Shown piece by piece: positions 11,392 to 24,480 of a DNA stretch of 64,000 nt. Below the pieces are notes generated by a model. That model was not told where the DNA came from. It did not search any database and saw only the letters and a list, made by a program, of their open reading frames with translations. Position 1 is the stretch's first letter; each line of letters opens with the position of its first letter. The DNA comes from Pseudisothecium myosuroides (taxonomy: Eukaryota; Streptophyta; Bryopsida; Hypnales; Lembophyllaceae), in NCBI GenBank assembly GCA_951799445.1, contig OX637288.1, positions 49,903,104 through 49,967,103 on the forward strand, read 5' to 3'. Position numbers and translations under genes: made by a program.

Positions 11392-14300
11392 TCAGGACTC
11401 CAAGGTGGCCGTGCCTTCGCCGGCTGCCTCCTCTAGCACTGGCGGGATCTCATCTACTTTGTAACGCAAGTACTGCAAGCATACATCAATAACGTGATCA
11501 GAAAGACCTTCACCACAGAAAATCACACAAACTCCATGAAAGTCCCGCCCACACCAACCAATTGGCGCCAATTAGCTTACTGAAATTAGCAACCAAATGC
11601 TTGCATTGCCCAAGTTGTGTCAACAAACTGTTGCTAAATCCCAGTACCTAACTTGCCATAACTTTTCACAGTCAACTCCATTTTTAGGGCAAGCAAGCCA
11701 ACTCTGTGTATACCAATACCAAAGGTATACCACTGATATATCAATGGTTTGAAATGCTAAATCCGACTACATCAAATACTAACTTGAATACGTAATTTCC
11801 CGTTAGTTACCTTTCACGTGTGGACACACAATACGATAGTTAACTTGAACGAGGTAATGGACTATAAAACACCCCTGTTAGCAAATTGGCGCTAGCTAAT
11901 TGGTTACCTTTCAATTGCGGACACACAATAATGTAGTTAACTTTAGCTAGCGAATGGACTTTTAACACTCCAGTTAGCAAATTGGCGATACTTGCTTGGT
12001 GCGGGCAGGGCCTTAAAAATGCAGCTATCTCTGATCGGTTATAAATCGGATGCATGAATTTCAAAGCAGTCCATATTGGTATTTGACTCTTGATCACGAG
12101 AGTGACTACTGCATCCGATTGCTGCGTTCTGTGTGTAGCAGAGCTTTCTAACTTTGCAAACCTCTCGAAGTTGCCTAAAGCCTGAGACACCAAAGTCCTG
12201 GATGCAGAGGTTTACGAACCTTGCGGTTAAAGTTTGAATAAGAATTATCCCAGATCAGCTTGTAGTTGCCCACAAACGGAGATTGGAAACTGCCCTGTGA
12301 AAAGAAACAGAAGATAATTAACACAGTATTAAGCCTTTAGGTTTAAGAATGGGCATTCAACTAGTCCACCGCAGATGTTTCAGACTAAGGAAATATTCAC
12401 ACTCGCCAAAGTCCACTTCTGTAGAGATCACTAGCTTTGAAAGCATTCAAATTTGCCTCATACGATTTAATTACAAGAAATAATGCCAACTATTGTTTTT
12501 TTACTTTAGTTTTTTAAAGAAAACTACCTGGTGAGATTCGTATCTTTGATATGGAATCATTTTTGATATTTTAGAGCCTCGTGTTGATTCTGCTGACTCA
12601 ACAAACTCCACACTGAACCCAATATCCTGAAGTGCGAGTACATCGTCAGAAACATAAATAAAAGTCCGTTATGAGATGGCAAGAAGACGAAGCAAAAAAG
12701 ACAGAACTTCTAACACACCTGAATAGTACCCTAAACCCTTTGAGCCATTGTGAAGTGATATATTTTATGCAATGAGCATAAGATTTGGACAAAGAGGAGG
12801 AAGAGAAATACAAAACCAATTATACGACATGAACTCAGAAGAAAAGGTTTTGTAACCCGTTGCTAGATGATAAACAACACTCACGATAAAGCTAATATGA
12901 AGTGAATTCGACCTCCAGCCACACTAGGCATTTGCAATCAAAAACTGCAAGAACTACCCATTCAAATATTTCCCGGACCCTTCAGTGGCAATAAAATTGT
13001 TGATTGTGATTTACCATACTTAACTAAGTGGAAAGCAGACGACTTATAGAAGTTCAATTACCTTCCCAGACGTCAATCGGAAATCCCAGGCAACCAATGC
13101 ACCTGCATATTTTACCGGAAGAATAACCTGAACACGAATAAGTCATTCATCAGAATTTGCTAAGCCCCCATGACTTGAACGGAGTCGCTCTGGCAGTATC
13201 AGATATACCTCTCGTACGACATTGAGGAGACTTGCAATCATGAAGGGATACTTACAGCGACTAATTAAAAAGTCGTGTATTTATATGAGAGGTATTGCTT
13301 GACCTACCTCATGTGTTTTCCCTGCAGCAACGACTGCCTCCTTAAAATCCTCAGCAGCAGCACTGGAGAAGGCAAAGTCGCTAAAATCAGATAAATCCTA
13401 AGGGCTGGAAAAGGGTAACATTACTGACAAAGAGAGGAATTCATTCACAATATAAAACTGCTGAGTGCACCAGTAATGAGCTCAACATAGAAAGGAAGTC
13501 ACGACTTTAGGTGAAAGATATGTACCCTTCCGGTGCTAGTCCCGCTTCTTCTGGAGTAATAAAGAAGGGAGAATTCTTGAACACTTCCCTGCAAAAATAA
13601 TAGTTAAAATAATAAGTAACAAATTTGTCAAGTGTAGCCAACCACAAAAAATAGAATTAAGTAAAAAGTTAAAATTAAAGGAATAGACATCATATGATGA
13701 CATACTGGATGAAGTCGAGATAACGAGTGAAGTCATATATGTAAGCAGTCAGCGACTGCTCCAACAATTCCAAATTCTCCTCCTTGTTCCTGCATCAGAA
13801 ACAGAATATCCTCAATAAGGCAAGGGTACATAAAAGCATGTCCACGAGAGAAACTACCATGAACAACGACAAGGATAGAATGCAACATGTCATGGTGCGG
13901 AACATAAATTGCACAGCTCTGTTTCCAACGTGCACAAACTCATAAGTCCCCGTATTGTTACATTATTATTTCTAAATATCTAATAGATTCTACCACAAGT
14001 ATATTGGGTTTGATCAACCGAAAGAAACCGTCACTAGAAGGATGTAACAACATGCAATTGCAAACACTGCTTTCAGTCATGTACTTGGTGCAAGAGAAGA
14101 CCCGATTCACCAGGGTGCCACATACAAGCGGGAGAGCTCTCTGAAAGGGGTGATACTCACAAGTCTTCACTATCAAATGCAGACCATAGTATTGCAAGAA
14201 AAACCCGTATAGCAACTGCAAAGGTTGTAAGCTTGTAGACAGAAGGTCCATATCGCTCTCTCTGCTCCTCCATCGGCCTACAAGCACACAAAAATCAAGC

Positions 14301-17300
14301 ATATCACATGAAACCCCAAACCGGAAATCTCCACAGGGGACAGCAACAATGTACAATAAAATGAACAAAAGATCGTGCAAGGTATGAGATTTATTCCCTT
14401 GTTCCAGTAAACCATTCAAGTAACTGTTATAAACAGTTATGAAGGCATCAAACTCATAAAAGGCAGGAAAATACAGTTGCATACTTCAAAAAAAACTCAA
14501 TGATAACTTGAAGTGGATACAAGAGACACGTCGAACCAACACCAGATACTTCCCACCAAAGAACATTGCAAGACAACGTTATGCATTGACGTATGGAACA
14601 TACGCAGAATATTATTACTACCACCCAATCTCCTCAGGTCTGTGCAGGTGATAACACGTACCCATGGTCATCGTTGATTTTGCAAACGAAATCCAATAAC
14701 ACCTGTTACACCCAGACACAAATTAATGTCAATTCAGAAGGCAAGTAGAATGCTTCCAATATAGAATGCAAAATATTCATCGTGTCCAGAACGTACCTGA
14801 GGACAGCCTACAAGATACTTGACAAGGGTTCGAAAAACACCAGATGCAGATCCTAGCTGTGCTAATTGACGGCGCCTGCATATAAACCACAAACCCACAG
14901 CAAAAGCAAACTTTAGAACTTGATTACTGTTAACACGATATTGCAGACGGTATAGGAGGTACTCATTATTTAAATTACAGACGAAACCTTTGAAACGCGG
15001 ATAGTCCAAAACTCACAAACCAAGTGGAACATCTATTCCGGAGGACAAAAATCTAATCTCGATTCTTGATCTAAAGGTGAAGCTAAAGATGTTTGAGAGC
15101 GCAAGATTATGAAACGGGCAAAGACATGGTCTCGAAAGCTACACGCAAACTGATATGAAAGTTCGAGGGATTTAGAATCCCGCCAGTACTTCAATCACAA
15201 CAACCCTATCCCATGTATCAAACTTCTGAGAAGAGAAATATACTAAAATCAAACAGAAACAAAAGCCAAACCTTTCCATTTGCTGGTTCCAGAGAAGTAC
15301 ATATTTGTCGTGAATACTTCCCCCAGAAGCCATAAGATTGTCAACCTCAGCTTGTTTCTTCTTCTCTGAACGCTCCCGAAGTTGCTTCAGATAGGCTAGT
15401 CGGAAATCTTGAGGCATGTACGTAAGCACTGCATCAGCACGATACTGTCAGATTTCCCGATTCATGTTAACCATATCGCAAGGAACTATTGCAGTTCATA
15501 CTCTGGAAGATCGATCTCCGAATTAATTCCAACCTGTCAAAATGCGTTTGCGGTCTATCCCTAATTTTGGCAATTGTGACTCATAAGATCATACTTTGCC
15601 GGTATCTTCAAAACGACATGATTCCACAACCACGTAGCATGACAACCCATTAAAGAATTGTTAACTGTACCAATATGGACCGCACTTGGAGATTCACCCA
15701 AAGCCTTCTTGCCCAAAACCATCATCAGTGATGAAGTGGAAGTCTATCCTTACCACATATGTCCATTCCTTACACATTCTCTCTCAAGAAATATATTTCG
15801 AGAAAAACACTACCGACTTGCAATCAAGACCAGTACCTGCTGACTTGAACCCCAATCTGAGTCTGCAATGGGACCCCTTGTGAACAAAACACAGTCGCCT
15901 CTTGCAAAACCTATAACCAAACGCTGGAAATATTTATACGGAGGCATGACTCAAAGTTACCATTTAAGACGGCAGAAACGCAACACTTGTCATAATGTAC
16001 CTACCCATGCTGAAAATCCTTTCACTTTGCGCTTTCTGAAATGCTTCCAGTTTACCCAAACATTGTTTCAGGTCAGCTTCAAGCTTCCTCACGCGCTCAG
16101 CACCTGCCTCCAACTCAGGAGTACCTTGAGCCTTCAGCTGGAACATCGCGACAAAATAAAGTTGAGCTACCAGTTTGCGAAAGATAGACACCAACGCTAA
16201 GAAAATACAGTGTCGGCACATGTGAGAACGGAGTTGATTAAAACTAAGAACTAGCTCGATTGTTAAACTCAGCACTATGCTCCATTCATAACAAGACTAT
16301 TATCCAGGGTCCAAACTACCCTTGGTGAGAAGGCACCACTACATCGCAAAGAAACAACTTCGTCCATATCAAGTAGACAAGGCCGTCTACCCCCTAGCAA
16401 ACATCAGAATGCTGCCAAAAAAATAAACGTCATGGTATTAACTTGAAGAGGAAACTCACTAGTGAAGGCCACTTCTTGCTCGAGAGAAGAGAAAGCATTT
16501 CTTCAATCTGCTCTCGATTTCTCCACAAATTTTCATCGAGTTTGTGAGGAGCTGGAGCCTTGAGTTCCTTGATCAGCGCGGCATTACCTGTGGAAACCAA
16601 ACAAGGACATGAAATTGATATTAATAAGAACCGCAAGGTGGATTTGAATTCTGGAAATGACACACTCCAATAAATGATAAAAGGTTTAGATTGATCGTTA
16701 CATTCGGGGAATATCATTCTTTACGTTCTAAATTCCACATTCCTTACCCCTAGATTGAATTGATAGCTTAAAGCACACACGACACCCCATCTCATCCGCA
16801 GTACAGCCATGGAGCATCACTAGATAGTACCAAGTACAAGAAAAAATGTGAGATCTGGTAGCCTAGTTAAACAGATTCTTTCCACAAAATGACGTTTCAG
16901 AATTTGAGCCTCCCCAAAACCTAATTGACGGTGTATGAGGTGAGTGAATTTGAAGATACGAACAAAAACGCACAGTTCTATACGCACAACATACAGGCAC
17001 GAGGAAAAATTTCTTAATATTCGGTTCATGGAAGGCGCAAAGGATTCTTTTGCACTCCAGAGTCATGTGCCCTTTCTCACCGAGGCTCTCAAGCACCCCA
17101 ATCTTCCTCCACCAGGATTCTAAGGTACAAACCCTAGAGCTTTAGACTCACCGACTTAGGCTTTCTCCCAAGCTCCAACTAGGAGATGCAGGACAAGGGG
17201 AAAGAATCAAAAATATTGTTGAAGGTCGAGGGCAACCTAAACGATGAAAGCGAGTATCGCGCGCCGACAGGACGCACCTGCGAGTCGGTGAGAGGGGAAT

Positions 17301-17661
17301 GGGAGAAAAGAAGGGGGGAAAGCAGCATGATCTAACTCTTAAGAATCACTTCACCACCACCAGAGCCTAGCAGCCTACTCCAGTGAATTTTTCGCTTTGA
17401 CATCCTAACAAGGAACGTTCAGGAATCCCGGGCGACACATCCCTAGCAACTAACGCTCTCCACGAAACGCACAGAGACCAAAGAATTGAATGTCCTACCA
17501 GCGGCATCAGGGCGGAGAGCGCTCGCTTGCAGAGCCTGCTCGTGGAGGGAGACAAGGAGCGAATCCACTTGCGGTGCCAACGGCGAAAACGGGTACTTAT
17601 CGTAGAATTTGGCCAGAAACGCCCTGGTGATTGGCACCAAGCCTGCTGTAGACGCCGCCAT
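11392..17661 (-). CDS. GOLD-domain protein of unknown function, 14 exons
   Basis: The exons, in order of translation, are 17661-17499, 16587-16460, 16137-16005, 15428-15272, 14875-14797, 14702-14662, 14277-14161, 13789-13706, 13588-13526, 13380-13308, 13127-13062, 12626-12528, 12294-12220 and 11472-11392. All introns are GT-AG and the phases agree, giving 452 residues. The start MAASTAGLVP follows an in-frame upstream stretch without another good start. Residues about 70-155 are charged and helical (RVRKLEADLKQ, LKQLRERSEKKKQAEVD). The C-terminal 130 residues have the GOLD beta-sandwich pattern: LPVKYAGALVAWDFRL, DIGFSVEF, then GNYKLIWDNSYSNF and the YLRYKVDEIPP tail. GOLD domains occur in Golgi and vesicle-traffic proteins. 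No Sec14 or CRAL-TRIO part is visible. I cannot name the family, so a membrane-traffic role is inference from the domain alone. Confidence 0.85.
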
Positions 17662-18060
17662 CGCTCGCAATCCACTCCTTGGCCGTCGTCGTCCTTCCGC
17701 CTCAGGCCAACCAAGCTCGAAGCTCAGCTTAAGCTTCCTCCACGCTGCCGGCGATCGTGCAACTGAAGGGAGCAAGGTGAAAGGAAGGCTCCAAGCCGAG
17801 GTCGGTACACCGTGATGGCGACGGCGACGGCGACGGCAAGGGCGAGAGTGAATAATAGAGAACTGGTTCTAGCAAGGGAGCAGGCAGTGAGATGATTGCG
17901 CGTGGAGCGACGGAGAGAGGCTCACTGTCAATTAAGTCAGGTGGGGACAGTCGGGCGCCAATGGACGCCAAGGCCACGGAATAGTCAAGAGCGATGAATC
18001 TCAGAATCTTCGCCGCTGCTTGAACCTCACTAAGCTAAGGCTGCTCGGCTGCTAAGCTTC
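17662..18060 (-). promoter_or_regulatory. 5' leader and promoter region of the GOLD gene
   Basis: GC-richer than the flanks, with a (GGCGAC)n run at about 17,816-17,842 and no introns or other gene visible. The upstream open frames read through this region by chance. No clear TATA box could be fixed. Confidence 0.4.
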
Positions 18061-19602
18061 CTGTCTGCCACGCCTCGTGAGGGGGACGGACCGACGGACG
18101 AAGATGACCGGAAGTGCGAGGAAGGCACGGACGATAATTGTCTGCAATTCTGCATTCTGCATTCAGCCTTTCCGACCTCCGTCCAGACCAATTCGAAAGG
18201 ACCGGTTCGGACCGAGAAGAAAAACTCCAAAATTCTGACCACTCAGATTGGTCAAGATGGACCATTTCTAAGCTCTTTGCCAATAGGAGCAGGGTTTGTT
18301 TTTTCATTTAATTTAGGCAATACAGAAAGCGATATTCTCTGGAAGGATGAAGCTACTTACATCCTTAGAGATGGATGAAACTTGCAATTTCTGGGATGAA
18401 ATTTCATTATTCATCCCAAATGATGTACATTCATCCAAATTTGAGCGATCCCATCCAAAGATGTGGTAGCAAACACGCGATTTATAGATTCTCAAATTGT
18501 GCCATTTCTTCATACCAGAATTGAGCGAATTATTTTTCATCACTTTTGAGTGATTTTTTGCTAAAAAAAACATGCTAAGTAGGAGTGCTCTATTTTCTTT
18601 TCCCTTCGCTTGGTCTTGTGCAGAATTTGACCCTAGGAAGTTAGAAGCCAAGCTCAAAACTTGCACTCCACCAATGGACATCCTGGCCCCTTGTGTGTCT
18701 CTCCCATTCATTTGGCATTTCTTCATTTGTCCCCCCTTCTTTACCTAGCTTGTAACTTACTAGGAAAAGTTCCTACATCCAAAACTTTGGATACACCTCT
18801 GTGAAATTTGATTGTAGCTTTCAAAATGTTCAAGTTGTCACTTCATTCAACCCCTAAAGAGATTGTTGTGAATTTGCCTTGGTGTTGCAGAATGACAATT
18901 TTTACATACATAAAAATTTGTAAAATGTCAGATTGGAATGAAAAAATTTCACTAATAAGAAATTTTAATTGATTGCCCAATTCTTTTCATATATTTTAGA
19001 TAGCACGATGGTTGTGCAGAAAAGAAACATACAATGTCAATGAGCTATATTGAAAGAAAATTACATACATGACCCATATTTTGGACTTCTACACTTTGTA
19101 CAGTACCAACAAAAAAAACATATACACTTTTTTCCTTGTAGTTGTAAGTAAAAAGTGTATATGTTTCTTTCCAATTACTAAACTACAATCAATTCTCATT
19201 TTTCCACTTGAAAACATAAATATGAAGATCCACTATTCTTCAATATGTCTAGATGTGTACAAAATCACACAAAGAAATCTAGGAAATTCATGTATGCAAA
19301 TTTATCTCCTTGATGTATTCACAAATGGACATCACAAAGAAAGTAGGAAATTACTATAGTATGACTTTTGGTATATGTCAAAGGTGTACCAAAATCATGA
19401 ACAACAACATTTAATCTATCAAAGCCTCTAATCATTCGGTTGAGGATATATAAATGAAATAAAGTATGTGTCATATCAACATTGAATTGTAAGACAACAA
19501 TGACTTGGCTAAGTGTCTCATTGGTTGGGATAGCATGACTATCAATAAGCTATTGGATGTATAGGTTGTGAGAGCCACAACTTATACAAATACACTCCTT
19601 GT
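18061..19602. other. Intergenic DNA without a recognised gene
   Basis: The 137-residue open frame at 18,313-18,726 (minus) lacks domain, splice or codon support and ends in AT-rich DNA. A CCCCTAAAGAG block after TCAA at 18,847 resembles a decayed TTAA-element end. Confidence 0.5.
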
Positions 19603-20042
19603 CATTAAAAAAAAATTTAGCCCTTGGGAGGGCTCCTTCCCTTTTCACAAGGGCTGTGAATTCCCCGCTATCGAACTCACAGTTCCTTTGAGGGACAACG
19701 GCCACTATTCATCATCAATGATGAATAGTGGCCATAATAAAAAATATATTAAAAAATATTAAAAATATTAAAATAATAATTAAATAATTATTCGGGCTGA
19801 CTAAGATAATTGCGGCCACATCAAATTTTGAAATTTTGAAATTTTGTATTTATTTTAATAATATTATTATTTAAACATTTTTAAAATTATATTATTAAAT
19901 TGTCCCGCGCAGATCAGGCCTTCCAGTTTGCTTGCCAAAAAAAAAATAACAAAAAAAAAAAAAAAAATCCCGTTTTTTCGGCTAGCGTTCCCTGTTGTCG
20001 AGGAACTCACAGCCCTCCCGAGGGCTCATACTTCTTCTAATG
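19603..20042. mobile_element. MITE, family CATTAGAAGAAGTATGAGCCC, full copy
   Basis: The left end (CATTAAAAAAAAATTTAGCC) and the right end (complement of CATTAGAAGAAGTATGAGCC) are inverted repeats of about 32 bp. The body carries AAAT/TTTA runs, a poly-A stretch and a perfect 15-bp-arm palindrome at about 19,700-19,732. Related pieces lie at 20,950-21,060, 22,110-22,300 and 44,560-44,706. It is non-coding. Confidence 0.7.
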
Positions 20043-20607
20043 CTTGGTGTATCCAAAGATTATAACAGTAGCAATTGAAGGAGTTACAAAATACACGCTA
20101 TTATCTCAAATATTTTTTCTAAAATTATTAAATTAGTACAATTACATTTTTTTTCATTTTATACATGTGCCTAAAGACTAATATAATTATGGCTACTTTG
20201 ACATCCTCTTATTATGCAACTTTGAATGGGCAACTCATAGCCACAAGGACACTAAAGGATTAACCTGGGAATAAGAAGTTTGACAAGTTTAATCTTGTTT
20301 TACATTATTCTTGTATTTGTAAGAATTCCAACAATTGCAAGCTCCTTTTAATGAAATCCATAAACATTCAACCATGTTGAATGTTCCCAAGAATTAGAAG
20401 ATAATAATACAATTCTCTATTTTTTCCAATGTCATAGAAATGTACTTTTGTAATTAAAAAATAAACTTAAAATCAATAGCAAGCTACACAGTGATTTGAA
20501 ACACATCATGTCAATGAGGTTTAGTGACTCTCTATACAACGTCATCTTTATGTTGTGTCCAACTTACATACTATTGTGTGATTTTCATTCTTGTTTATTA
20601 TTTTAGA

Positions 20608-20692
20608 AATTATATATGTGTGTGTGTATGTACATGTATATGTGTATATATATGTGTGTATGTGTGTGTATATATATGTATGTATTAGCAAT
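20608..20692. repeat. (TG)n/(TA)n microsatellite
   Basis: Alternating TATGTG, TGTGTA and TATATA units in an 85-bp tract. A second simple tract of ATAAAT units lies at about 20,855-20,890. Confidence 0.85.
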
Positions 20693-20939
20693 TATGACAA
20701 ACGATAAAATACTTATGAATAGGAAGATTTTATACCTTGACTAACTTTTACATGAGCTTTTACTTAGAGAATATTGTCTTCTGTTTGCACATTAGCTAAA
20801 TGAAAATGTCTTTTGGATAGTTGAATTAAGAAATATTTGATGGAAAATTAAAAATAATAAATATAAATATAAATATAAATATAATAATATAAAAATATTT
20901 TTAATATTTTTAAAATATTTTTTCTATAAAATTCAAAAA

Positions 20940-21060
20940 ATAATTAAATATTAGGAATTAATGTGGTAGCAGTTTTGCCATGTCAAACTGCACCACATTG
21001 CAGTTCCCACAGTCTAGGAACTCAAGGGAACTCAAAGCCCTTTAAACCTCTAAAATGCCT
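20940..21060. repeat. Fragment of the 19.6-kb MITE family
   Basis: Shows the family features GGAACTCA, GCCCT and a closing CTTCTAATG. The rest of the element is not recognisable. The DNA up to 22,100 is AT-rich with no gene seen. Confidence 0.45.
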
Positions 21061-22109
21061 TCTAATGAGCTGGAATTTTGAATGTTAATTAAAGTTAGGT
21101 ATCATCAAATCTCTCAAGGTTCTTTAGCCAAATAGATGTTAATGATATTAGAAATAGGTTTCAACAGTGGTTGGATTGTTTTGGTGATTTTGAATACTAT
21201 TTATTCATTTTTGGGTGCTTTAGAGGTACCTTGGAGTGTTGATAATGAAATGTTCAACACTATTTTGGTGTATCCATGAGGTGTTTTGTACTTTGAAGTG
21301 CATTTAAAAACCTTGAAGATTCAAGCAATCACTTTCAAGTCATGCCGGCTAGGATATAATTAACATTTTTGAACACATTTTCAAATATTGTAATTTTGAT
21401 GCACAATGTTTTGAATTAGATATATAGTGGCTTAGAAATTATAATAGTTAATTTATTTCAATGGAGAAAAATTAAAATAATGTTCAATATAATTTTAACA
21501 AAAGCTTTCGGCAAAAGAAACGCTAGAAGGAGCCTCCGATTTTTTGACAAACTCATTAACATAGAAATTTGTTTTTTCTGACGTCATACATCATGCCTTC
21601 GTGGATGCTCAACAAAATCCATCAAGACCGACATGGAAAACACACACAAATATCTAAGAATTTTACATCATTTATAGATTTGGATAAGAATTTGAAATCT
21701 ACAGAATTGATAGATTTAAAATTTTGAAATCTGTAATGTAAACCACCAAAAAGTTCCGGAGCTCCTCTGCATTTATAAATCCCATGCTCAACACTACAAA
21801 AAACTGGTGACACCACAAAACCTTGACAGCACCTCCCAACGCCTTTTCGCTAAGAGCAACAACACAAAAACTTATTTACAGGATGCAGTAGTGCCTCTTC
21901 AAATTTACTTGGTTGCCAAATGAGGCTAGATGTGAACACAAAATAAGACTCAATGACACTTGGTACTTTGTTACTACAGCGTACTTAATGTGACAATTTC
22001 TAAAAATGGTATCATAAGCGTAATGAATGGAAGACAACACTTCTACAGCATTTTGATTGGAAAAAATTACAAAAAATTAAGGCCTCCAAAGGGCTGTTGA
22101 AGAAAGGTT

Positions 22110-22300
22110 CCCTAAGTTGTAAGGAGCGGTTGTAATGGCCAGATTATTTAATATTAAAAAATAAATATAATTTTAACATTGTCCCGCACGATTCCGGCCG
22201 TGCAATTTGCTAGAAAAAAATTTGACATTTTTTTTTAGTTAGTGTTCCTTGTTGTTGGAAACTGCCTACCTTCTTTAAGGTTCAAACTTCTTGTAATGCA
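22110..22300. repeat. Fragment of the 19.6-kb MITE family
   Basis: Shares TTGTCCCGC, the GCAATTTGCTAG-like block, the GTTCCTTGTTGT block and the closing ACTTCTTGTAATG with 19,900-20,042, in the same orientation. Confidence 0.6.
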
Positions 22301-22354
22301 ACAATCATTGCATTTTACATTTGCTATCGTTTTCAAGTTAAATTTTGTTTTTTT

Positions 22355-22640
22355 GCAACTATAGATCAACACTGTGGATTCCATGAAGTCTAGATTTGTC
22401 CACATCAACGACTAAAATGAATATTGGATGGTGAATAGCTCACATTAATTCTAAATTTGAACTTTGTTACACTCCCGTAATCCAACACTTCATGCTACGA
22501 CTACTTTGCGACTAAAACAATGTATAGGTAAGCTTTGGTGCAAATAATAATGGGCGTAGTTGCACGGCAGTTGTATAGAACACTTAGTCGTTTCTTAACC
22601 AATTGTGGCGTATAAATTGTTCTTCTAGTATTAGAAACAA
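22355..22640. repeat. Dispersed repeat, copy 2 of 2
   Basis: Collinear partner of 2,747-3,020. It starts at GATCAACACTGTGGATTCCA and ends near TTCTTCTAGTATTAG. The intervening DNA to 23,540 shows no gene. Confidence 0.7.
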
Positions 22641-23539
22641 TTTGATTTGTCATTAATTGGTTGGTTAAATAAGGGCTTATTCTATTGCAAAAATATGAAG
22701 CTGAATGATATGTTTATAAAATTATATACACTTCTACCTCAAGTTCTAGCTCAATTGCCTCTATCTTATCTTAACTATTGATTGTGCTTTATCTACGATG
22801 ATTTGCTTTTGCATAAGAGGTAATCTTCTCATATTCTCAAATTAAACTAGATGGTAGAAGGGCTAGTAGAAGATTCTAATTAACTAAGAGCATCTACAAC
22901 ATCACTTTGATTAAACTGAAGATTTTATTAAAGGTTTTGCATGGTCGTTTTGTTTGCTAGTCCATTGGAGTATGTCAAACTTCTAGCAAGCCAATTTTTA
23001 TAAAAAAATTATGAGGTATGATAATTCTTGATGAGTGTAGAAAATTGACAAGTTTGATTTATTAAATACACTTTATACATACAACATATTTTCCACAAGA
23101 ATAAATTTTCATTGCAATATGACACGCACAAAACAACCAAAGAGAGGGGAATTTATGAATGAGTTGCCAAATTGTTCTTCACCCCAATTGATTCAACTAA
23201 TGCACTAATGAAATCTTAACTAACTATTCAAGTGGGATTTTCTATTTCTATCTTCTAGCCTTTTTACTTTTTTCTTTAAGCCCTCTTATTTGCCATCTGA
23301 CACAACAGCCACTGTATTTCCAACACAGTCTCTCACACCACTTGTAGTACTTGACAATGGATTGTCACAATGGTCACTTTTGGGCTATTTCAAGGTCTAC
23401 ACTTTCTACTACTGCAATTGTAAGAAATGTCAATTTTACTAAACCATTTGAATCATGAAGGAATTTAAATCAATGAGTAAGAAAAAACAAAAAGATCAAC
23501 AAATTGATCAATGGCTAGCATGTAACAAATGTCAATGGC

Positions 23540-24480
23540 ACTTAGCTATTGGTGCTCTTGGATAAAGTAATAGACAATGCTAATATACTTGGTAAGCCGA
23601 TGAATTTTAGGATTGTGTACCAACCGAATGGCACTCTAGTTGTCCGAGAACAACTTGGTTGGAGAACATTGAAGAAATTTGAGGTCTGAAAGCAAGTGCC
23701 AAATCCAAATGATGTCCTTTGATGTAGAGCTAATAGAAATATACTCGGACTCCGTGTTAGATGTAGTGACACAAGCTTGCTTTCTACTGCATCAACCAAT
23801 AAGAGATCTATTCAAAATCAACAAATTGTTGGTCTGAGATTTCCTATCAATTATATCCCTGGCGTAGTCTACATTTGCGTACGCTTCCAAAACATTAGTA
23901 TTAACATATCCATTATCAGTAGAGAGCAAGATCCAAAGTGCCAATGAGATATTAAAAGATCTGAGAAACAACTTGATAGTAGGAGTGTTGAGGATTTGAT
24001 CCAAACTATATTATAGTGTTGACAACAAAATTGATGTCCAACTTGCATAACATTTGAAGAAACATGATCTTAGCCTCCAAATACTAAGTTATATATGAGA
24101 ATAGAATATCAAAAACAGGTTGTAGTATGCAATTCAACTCCACATTCAGATCCACACAATTATACAATTTGTGAATCCAAATTGACCTAGAGTTGCTGCA
24201 AGTCTAAGCGTTGATTGACATACATAACCTTGCAATTATGACCCCTCTTTATTTGCATTTTCACATAGAGTTTGGTTGTGGATCAAATCACTACAAAAAT
24301 ATTTCTCTATATGGCTCATAAATTTCTCCAAGCAATTCGGTGACGCACAGCATGCAAGACCATCATCAACATAGAAAATGAGGATGAAAAATGGTTTGCT
24401 TTTGGTAACATAGATGCAAGGATCTACCTTTACCAAGTATAAATTGAAAGCAATTAGGAAATCATTGAACATTTGTTTAA
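23540..24480 (-). pseudogene. Ty1/copia retrotransposon fragment (reverse transcriptase and RNase H)
   Basis: The upstream part (24,472-24,236) carries the copia reverse transcriptase signature: VDPCIYV followed about 15 residues later by the active-site motif FYVDDG. Next, 24,004-23,792 carries the RNase H region (AYANVDYARD with DRKSQT), and about 23,760-23,720 the TESEYISIS motif. The order matches the C-terminal half of a copia polyprotein. Frames change between blocks and stops interrupt it, and no gag, integrase or LTRs are visible, so it is an old truncated copy. Confidence 0.85.

Noticed and set aside
11840..12193. 117-residue open frame on the minus strand
   Set aside because: Lies in an intron of the GOLD gene, in a different frame, with locally repeated AAATTGGCG blocks. 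No protein signature.
15482..15535. Possible extra exon reading VGINSEIDLPEY between exons 3 and 4 of the GOLD gene
   Set aside because: Including it breaks the phase. Joining exon 3 directly to 15,428 gives a continuous protein (SERIFSMVLTYMPQDF).
18313..18726. 137-residue open frame on the minus strand
   Set aside because: No domain, no splice context, low-complexity surroundings. Chance frame.
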